This document shows positions 58,268 to 64,000 of a stretch of 64,000 nt of DNA, in pieces (the first letter of the stretch is position 1; every line of letters starts with the position of its first letter). The notes below the pieces were generated by a model. The model was not told where the DNA came from and made no database searches. It saw only the letters and a list, made by a program, of their open reading frames with translations. The stretch is from Ophiodon elongatus. Taxonomy: Eukaryota; Chordata; Actinopteri; Perciformes; Hexagrammidae. A program made the translations under genes and the position numbers. The DNA is taken from NCBI GenBank assembly GCA_016806645.1, contig JACSYO010000444.1, positions 1,120,501-1,184,500 of the forward strand. Direction: 5' to 3'.

Positions 58268-58555
58268 CCACAGTGACCCACAGCGAACCTTCAGCCACCT
58301 TGCTCCAGGGCTCTGGTGAACTTGTGTGCCTGGTCTTTGGCTTCAGCCCTGCAGCCATTAACATCACTTGGTTTCTTGATGACACCAAGGAACTGTTGGA
58401 CTACAACACTAGTGAACCCCACAGAGGCCCAAATGGAAAGTTCAGCATTCAAAGCCACCTGTGTCTGTCCCAAGTCATCTGGTTACCTGGTGCAAAGATA
58501 ACCTGCAGGGTGACACATGCAAACGTCACCATATCCCTGGATGTATCGAAACCAG
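58268..58555 (+). CDS. ighd: IgD constant domain Cdelta7
   Basis: Phase 1/1 after TTTTCCGCAG. It reads ATVTHSEPSATLLQGSGELV, LVFGFSPAAINITWFLDD and ITCRVTHANVTISLDVSKP. Last extracellular domain before the membrane exon. I see no obvious secretory tail downstream. Confidence 0.95.
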
Positions 58556-58746
58556 GTGCTGGTTTGTCCATTGATCTGAATCTTTCTTACACTATACAGA
58601 TTGCATAATATGTTAACCACCTATTTGACACATTTCTGAGTAAGTTTGGCAACTGTGTGGAGTATTTTATTAATATTTCTTCCCAGCTCCCAGTGTAACA
58701 AAGTCTAGTTAACTAACAAATCTTACATGCTTTATTTCATTCATAG

Positions 58747-58895
58747 ACTCCTTGGAGGACTGTAATTTCTTCTATGACATCATGCATGCTGAAGGGAACC
58801 AGGACACAGGCGTGGAAAGCTGGTATATGGCTTTCACTTTCCTCATTTTTTTCCTCATCGCCACTATCTATGGTGTATTGGCTACCATGATGAAG
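58747..58895 (+). CDS. ighd: IgD transmembrane exon 1
   Basis: It reads DSLEDCNFFYDIMHAEGNQD, TGVESWYM, then the hydrophobic segment AFTFLIFFLIATIYGVLATM and MK. It ends phase 0 at GTAAGA. Confidence 0.95.
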
Positions 58896-59120
58896 GTAAG
58901 ATACAACAGTATTGTATTTTAAAGTAATCTTCCAGTAACTCAATTGTAATCTCTGTTATGTTAAATATTATTATTATTCTGGAATTCAAATATTTTGGGT
59001 GGTTTGAATTTAGCTTACACATGTAAATTCAAACTACCCAAATTATTTGAATGTATTTTTTAAATACGAATAAAAAATGTCACAAGCTCCTGACACATTC
59101 CCTATGTTTTCTCCTTTTAG

Positions 59121-59129
59121 ACTAAATGA
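59121..59129 (+). CDS. ighd: IgD transmembrane exon 2 (Thr-Lys, stop)
   Basis: After CTCCTTTTAG, ACTAAATGA encodes TK and stop. Poly(A) signals AATAAATAAA begin at 59319. Confidence 0.88.
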   Translation, partial: TK

Positions 59130-59373
59130 CGATGTTCTCAGGACAGATCCCATTTTATGATCCAAATGTGGGCTTCTGAAGATTTGTATGGCATTTTTCT
59201 TTTCTAGTTTTAAAGTGTAATTGATTTCTATGAGTTTGTTTCTTTTTTAAAGTTTCAGTTATATATTCGGTGTGGCATGAATGTAGTGCATCTGTGTAAG
59301 AGGAAACATGACGACAACAATAAATAAATGAAAGAAAAAAATGACTGAGATTGAGATTCAAATACCAATGTAA

Positions 59374-59377
<4 letters not shown>

Positions 59378-59450
<73 letters not shown>

Positions 59451-59690
59451 TTAAATATATCTATATAGATATATATATATCTATATAGATATATATATCT
59501 ATATAGATATATATATATATATATATCTATATAGATATATATATCTATATAGATCTATATATATATCTATATAGATATATATATATATATATCTATATAG
59601 ATCTATATAGATATATATATATCTATATAGATATATATATAGATATATATATATATATATATCTATATATATATCCACACACACACACAC
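59378..59690. repeat. Compound AT-rich satellite
   Basis: (AT)n to 59419, (CATA)n to about 59446, then some 220 bases of a TATATCTATATAGA-like unit that is itself palindromic, ending in a short (CA)n. Strong secondary structure is expected. It closes the IgD gene and precedes the second V block. Confidence 0.93.
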
Positions 59691-60043
59691 GTTACATCCT
59701 TAGACTCATTATTGCATTTATAAAAATAAAAATAGAAATTTGTAAATTGCCTCATTGGTTACGATAGAACAAATGATGACACAAACGGTATTTATCATCA
59801 GGGAAAGGCTGAGCACTACAGTATACACGTCACAATATCAGCACTACTGTATTACTCAGGTTGACCACTAGAGTGACACAAAGCTCCACATACAGCAGTG
59901 GTGATTTGCCACCTCTGTGAAACAGTAGTTGTGTCGCAATTTGAAGAGACTGACGGGTCTGAACTGGACTTATTCAAATGTATGATACAGAGGTGCATTC
60001 AGTTGACAGCACAAACAGAGACTGTTTATATATATTCTCCTTT

Positions 60044-60046
<3 letters not shown>

Positions 60047-60093
<47 letters not shown>

Positions 60094-61730
60094 CTGGCAG
60101 ACGTAGCAAAATCAGCAGAAAAATCATCCAAAAGTGATAATATTGAAATAGGTCACTACAGTCCAAAGTTATTAAATGTGATCATTACAGCAGGTATTTC
60201 AAATGAGAGTGGGGACAAAGTCATCGTTTGTTTTCTTATTGAACTGACAGTTGAAAAGAATCTCTTAAAACCTCTTCTAATGGGTAGGGTGACGTGGGGC
60301 CACATACCTGTTGTTATGGTGCATATAGGTCTTGGTTGAGAATGATGGCTGAGCATAATTCTCTTTTTCCTTCTCCTCACGACATGTTTCATGTGTGTAA
60401 CGGTTTACTAGTACCAGCACTGTGTTTTTTTTAATTTTTATTTGAACCTACATTAAAAGTGAAATGTAGGCTTCTGGTATTCAATGCAATGCACTGGTGT
60501 TTTGGTGGCCGTGTGGTGAATTACAGCCAAATGCATCCGTGCAGGGCCAGCTGATGGCATAATAACTCTGTGGAGAATCTTTTTTTAAACACAATATTTT
60601 GTGTTCCCTCGCGATATGTTTTGCGTTCATCTGCAGTATATTTTGCATTCTCTTGCAAGAAATGTAGAATTATTTTGCAATACTTTTGTGAAAAATATTG
60701 GGAGGTAATGCAAAAGAAGTTCTTTTCAGAAAAAATTCACAAAAGATTCTCGCAGTGACCCTTCAGGGGCTGTGTAGATCCGATATAATTTTCAGTTAAC
60801 AATTGTCAGTAAACAATAACAATAATACGATTGTAATTGTTATTACAATGATATAGTAATTTGATATAGCTGGAAACTCGAAATTCCGAGCTTTCGCAAT
60901 CACCTAAACGCACCCTGAATCAAAAACACAGTCTCCACTATTAATAGGGAAACAAAGCTGTCAAACTTCATATTTTTCAGTCACACTGACATAAATCTAT
61001 TTTCTTGCCACTGTGCTTGAGAGCCACAGTGACTGGAGTTGGTTGAGCAGCTGTATCATACAGCACTCATTCTTACCACAATTATCTCACATGATGAATG
61101 TCCCTTCTGGTGAACACCCAGAAAAATGAGACAATAAAGCTACAGCAAACACTTTGTGAAAAACACTACTTTTTTGGATAAAAAATATATTTCTAAAGTC
61201 AGATATGAATGTAGAAATCATATTACTATAAAGGCATGTTATGTCTATTCCATAACAGAGCTTCATGAAAACGGCTCCCCAGAAAAGGCAGAAACTGAAC
61301 AATGAACAGAATTTGTGTAGTTAAAAATGTATTTGCAAATTGTGTTTTTACTTGTTTTAGTTAGATTGAGACTCTCAACCTCAAACCTTGCAGATTTATT
61401 CTCCCAATTTTAAAAAATAGACATTCAAAACTGTCTTTTAACTTCACGCTCACTTAACTGTCCAAGTTGTCTCCTGTTTTGTTTCGTCTTTTTTATTTAT
61501 GATATAAAAGAGCACTTTTATATATATTATTTCACACATGCCAGCAGATGTTTTCTTGTGTACTACTGAAAAGAGTTTTTTTTTGCATATCTTAGGTTTC
61601 AGTTCCTAAGTAGTTTTTTTTCTTCTGGAGGCTCCACGTTTCTCAATATGTCCGTGGTTTCAAACAGCGGACATTTGAATACAGAAACCTATAAAAGAAA
61701 AAAACAGCTGCAGCTAATTCAAATATTAAT
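60047..61730 (+). repeat. Segmental duplication, copy 2 (V-block 5' part)
   Basis: Starts with a (CA)n at 60047-60092 and then follows 25409-26690 closely. It contains an extra piece of about 375 bases (60935-61310) with an orphan VH recombination signal. It ends abruptly at the inverted repeat at 61734, missing the promoter and leader that the first copy has at 26691-27155. Confidence 0.9.
61004..61063 (+). pseudogene. Orphan VH recombination signal and codon remnant
   Basis: CTGTGCTTGAGAGC followed by heptamer CACAGTG at 61025-61031 and the 23-base spacer ACTGGAGTTGGTTGAGCAGC..., matching the 3' end of the 29461/30465/63090 VH family. The nonamer is decayed (ATCATACAG). Nothing of the V exon upstream is recognisable. 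Confidence 0.8.
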
Positions 61731-61733
61731 TTT

Positions 61734-61774
61734 GACCTGGCTGCACACTCACTCTGTGAGTGTGCAGCCAGGTC
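61734..61774. repeat. Perfect 19-bp inverted repeat at a deletion junction
   Basis: GACCTGGCTGCACACTCAC (61734-61752), loop TCT, then the exact complement (61756-61774). The right arm is the genuine VH FR1 sequence; the left arm is its inverted copy, inserted where promoter, leader and FR1 start should be. Confidence 0.95.
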
Positions 61775-62006
61775 AACGTCTGACCATCACCTGTCAGGTC
61801 TCTTATGATCTTAGCAGCTACTACACAGCTTGGATCAGACAACCTGCAGGGAAAGGACTGGAGTGGATTGGAAGCAAATTTACTGGAGCTTCATACTACA
61901 GAGAACAAGTTCAGTATCGACTTAGACTCTTCCAGCAACACAGTGACTCTAAACGGACAGAATGTGCAGCCTGAAGACACTGCTGTGTATTACTGTGCCA
62001 GAGACC
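61756..62006 (+). pseudogene. ighv: IGHV pseudogene 6 (5'-truncated, frameshifted)
   Basis: Sequence matches the pseudogene at 27010 from mid-FR1 (SVSVQPGQRLTITC) onward, including the same 11-base deletion at the FR3 start. The leader, intron and first FR1 residues are gone, replaced by the inverted repeat. It is a duplicate of an already dead gene. Its RSS (heptamer CACAATA 62007-62013, nonamer ACAAAAACC 62037-62045) is kept, and a 38-base deletion in the 3' flank distinguishes it from copy 1. Confidence 0.94.
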
Positions 62007-62045
62007 CACAATAACAGAAACCATCAGTAGACCTGAACAAAAACC
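62007..62045 (+). other. V-RSS (23-bp spacer) of a truncated V
   Basis: Heptamer CACAATA, 23-base spacer, nonamer ACAAAAACC, identical to the signal at 27407. Confidence 0.93.
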
Positions 62046-62382
62046 TCTCAGAGCCCTCGGACCACTAATGATTTACATCAGTTTAAATACCTGGAGGTTA
62101 CAATCACTGACACATCATTGTATATATACCCAGAATGAAAACCATAGTAAACTTTTATACATTGCTAAACATTAAAGTTTACAAGCAATGAAATCAATTC
62201 AGTTTATTTGTCTTCAAAAATGGAGGTAGAAGCTACAAGCCAAAAGACAACTGGAACATGTTGGATGTCAAAGTTTTCCTTGAAACTAAATTATGATCTC
62301 TGATCATTAATGTAATACCTCCTTTTACAATTCTGTATAAATTACAAGATCATGTTAATAAGAATAACAGCTACAGAAGAGA

Positions 62383-62668
62383 CCCTTCCGTTACACCCAA
62401 TAACATTTCTGATCTTCCTCTCGACCACTCCGATCCTCACACCTCTGGCTTTATCCATTCCCCCTCCGACTGCAAAACAAAAGGTGATAGCGCCTTTGCT
62501 GTTTTAGCCCCAACCCTCTGGAATCATCTTCCCCAAACAATCAAAGCTGCTGAGTCTTTGGATAGTTTTAAGAGGCTTCTAAAACTCAACTTTATCGGCA
62601 AGCCTTTTATAGATCTCATCCCTGTTTTTGTTCCTTCTAGTTTGGGTTGTCTCTCATTGATCTGTGTT
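62383..62668 (+). mobile_element. LINE ORF2 C-terminal fragment
   Basis: Open reading without a start: GDSAFAVLAPTLWNHLPQTI then AAESLDSFKRLLKLNFIGKP. The AP-LWN-LP and SFK-LLK motifs are the conserved C-terminus of several vertebrate LINE families. A 3' UTR with AATAAA-like sequence and an ACTTA-rich tail follow to about 62775. It sits where the first V block has the atypical VH at 28036. Confidence 0.85.
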
Positions 62669-62873
62669 TAAAATTCTTTTATATGTTTTCTTTGTAAAGG
62701 TGTATTTTTAAAAAAAAACAACTGTACAAATAAAGCTTTACTTACTTAATTACATCCTTATTTACTTACTTAGATCAGGTTAACAATTTAAACAAATTAG
62801 AAAGCCATCATATGAAATAAGCATTGAGGAGAGATTGAACAGAAGACAATGATCAATCAAAAAGGAGGAGTCA

Positions 62874-62881
62874 ATGCAAAG
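62874..62881 (+). promoter_or_regulatory. Octamer-like element of VH promoter
   Basis: ATGCAAAG, one mismatch from ATGCAAAT, 79 bases upstream of the leader ATG at 62953. Confidence 0.6.
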
Positions 62882-62952
62882 CTCAGTTATCTTCCACCTC
62901 TACTTATCTGACTGCAGAGACGAGGACAGACAGAGAGGACACACAGTTAAAC

Positions 62953-63395
62953 ATGATGGACTACAGGACAGGACTTCTGCTTTTAACTATCTGCTGGGCA
63001 GGTGATCATGTCTACATGTATTGAGTTAAATCTTTCTTGAAAAAGTTACCAACTTACATAAGTGACTATTTTTTGTTTTTTCTTGACAGGTGTTGATGGT
63101 CAGACTCTGACAGAATCTGAACCAGTGGTTAAAAGACCTGGAGAATCCCACAGATTGACCTGTACAGCCTCTGGATTTTCACTCAGCAGCTACTATATGG
63201 CCTGGGTCAGACAGGCTCCTGGAAAAGGACTGGAGTGGGTTGCTACTAATGATAACGGTGGTAGCACCAAATACTACTCTCAGTCAGTTCAAGGCCGGTT
63301 TACCATCTCCAGAGACAACAACAGACAGCAGCTGTATCTGCAGATGAACAGTCTGAAGACGGAAGATTCTGCTGTTTATTATTGTGCTCGAGACT
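62953..63395 (+). CDS. ighv: IGHV segment 7 (intact)
   Basis: Leader exon 62953-63001 (MMDYRTGLLLLTICWA), V exon 63090-63395 after TTTTCTTGACAG. It reads QTLTESEPVVKRPGESHRL, LTCTASGFSLSSYYMAWVRQ, APGKGLEWVATNDNGG, YYSQSVQGRFTISRDNNRQQ and EDSAVYYCARD. All framework landmarks are intact and there is no stop. It is the undamaged partner of the pseudogene at 29327 and belongs to the next IGH unit, 3' of Cdelta. Confidence 0.96.
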
Positions 63396-63434
63396 CACAG
63401 TGACTGGAGCTGGTTGAGCAGCTGTACAAAATCC
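63396..63434 (+). other. V-RSS (23-bp spacer)
   Basis: Heptamer CACAGTG 63396-63402, 23-base spacer, nonamer ACAAAATCC 63426-63434. Confidence 0.93.
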
Positions 63435-64000
63435 TACTCTTTCTTCGTGGGCTGATTTAATAGTTAATCTTTACAAGGTGAAAGTATCATCCCTTCTAAT
63501 GTTTCAAAATGTATACCTTAATAAAGTCCAGAATCATATAAAGTAAATAGAAATAAATGAAAGAAGTACTGTGTGTCGAAATCAATCTGATTTTCAAATA
63601 TTTTAAGCAAATAAAAGAAGTTAAGAGCTGGAATAACGAACAATAAAGTAAATTATATTCTTCTAAACATAAGTCACAACAATGCATCTTCTGCTTTTCC
63701 ATCTCCAATCATGTTGACTCTTTCGTGTATCCCAGCATGCATTGGGTGAGTAACTTTTCTTGAATGTTAAAAGTCCCTACCATCCCCGTTTCAAACCTCT
63801 AGAGGGCAGACAATGACTAGCTTTAACACATAACCTTGTAACGTCTATTTATGGGAAGAAATCAAAGAGGAGGAAAGAAATGATTTTTGCTTGATTGTTA
63901 TTCCATTGTTACCAACCTTCCTTCCATGAAATGAACATGAATATATAACTTGTCCTTAAATTATTATTATTATTATGGAAGAATATTTCTAAATATAGAA
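63435..64000 (+). repeat. Duplicated 3' flank of VH (matches 29769-30330)
   Basis: Starts with the same TTCTTCGTGGGCTGATTTAA phrase as after 29769 and stays alignable to the window end, with an (ATT)n-containing indel at about 63950. No gene in it. Confidence 0.9.

Noticed and set aside
1..64000. tRNA, rRNA, CRISPR arrays or bacterial-type operons
   Set aside because: None seen; the tRNA-like B-box at about 44200 belongs to a SINE-like repeat.

Overview
The window is vertebrate genomic DNA from a teleost fish, probably a percomorph. It has split genes with GT/AG introns, long CA/CT/AT microsatellites, fish-type LINE remnants, and an immunoglobulin heavy-chain (IGH) locus of the teleost type (IgT, IgM, IgD). 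The IgT gene has only three constant domains and V segments reappear 3' of Cdelta. Both features are known from three-spined stickleback, so a stickleback-like or other perciform fish is plausible, but I cannot name the species.

Left flank (1-23.3 kb): three single-copy genes. sez6l2 (minus strand, 3' end cut off by the window edge) stands head-to-head with asphd1 (plus strand), the same pairing as on human 16p11.2. cabp5 (minus strand) follows and marks the edge of the IGH locus.

IGH unit (27-59 kb, all plus strand): five recognisable VH segments. One is clearly intact (32.2 kb), one is an intact but odd ORF (28.0 kb), two are frameshifted, and one lacks a leader exon. Relics of others lie between them. 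Next come one D and one J for IgT, a broken Ctau1 relic, and Ctau1-Ctau3-Ctau4-TM1-TM2 with no Ctau2. Then two D and six J segments for IgM/IgD, Cmu1 through Cmu4 with TM exons, and Cdelta1 through Cdelta7 with TM exons. V and J segments carry 23-bp-spacer recombination signals and D segments carry 12/12 signals, so the 12/23 rule is kept. All C exons are phase 1 at both ends, apart from the terminal and TM exons and a damaged Cdelta3.

The most unusual structure is in the Cmu1-Cmu2 intron. A ~0.85-kb piece of the Cdelta gene carrying complete Cdelta1 and Cdelta2 exons has been inserted there, then duplicated in tandem with 0.25 kb of host intron (unit about 1.1 kb, two full copies plus a third partial one). 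The four extra exons are open, keep splice sites and are in phase with both Cmu1 and Cmu2. Mixed mu/delta heavy chains, or a short-range route to IgD, are therefore possible on paper. The resident Cdelta3 has a net two-base insertion that breaks the phase of splicing into Cdelta4.

Right end (60-64 kb): a second copy of the 25.4-30.3 kb V block begins. It contains a VH pseudogene with the same 11-base deletion as its partner, a 19-bp perfect inverted repeat at a rearrangement junction, a LINE fragment and an intact VH. The locus therefore grew by tandem segmental duplication and continues beyond the window.
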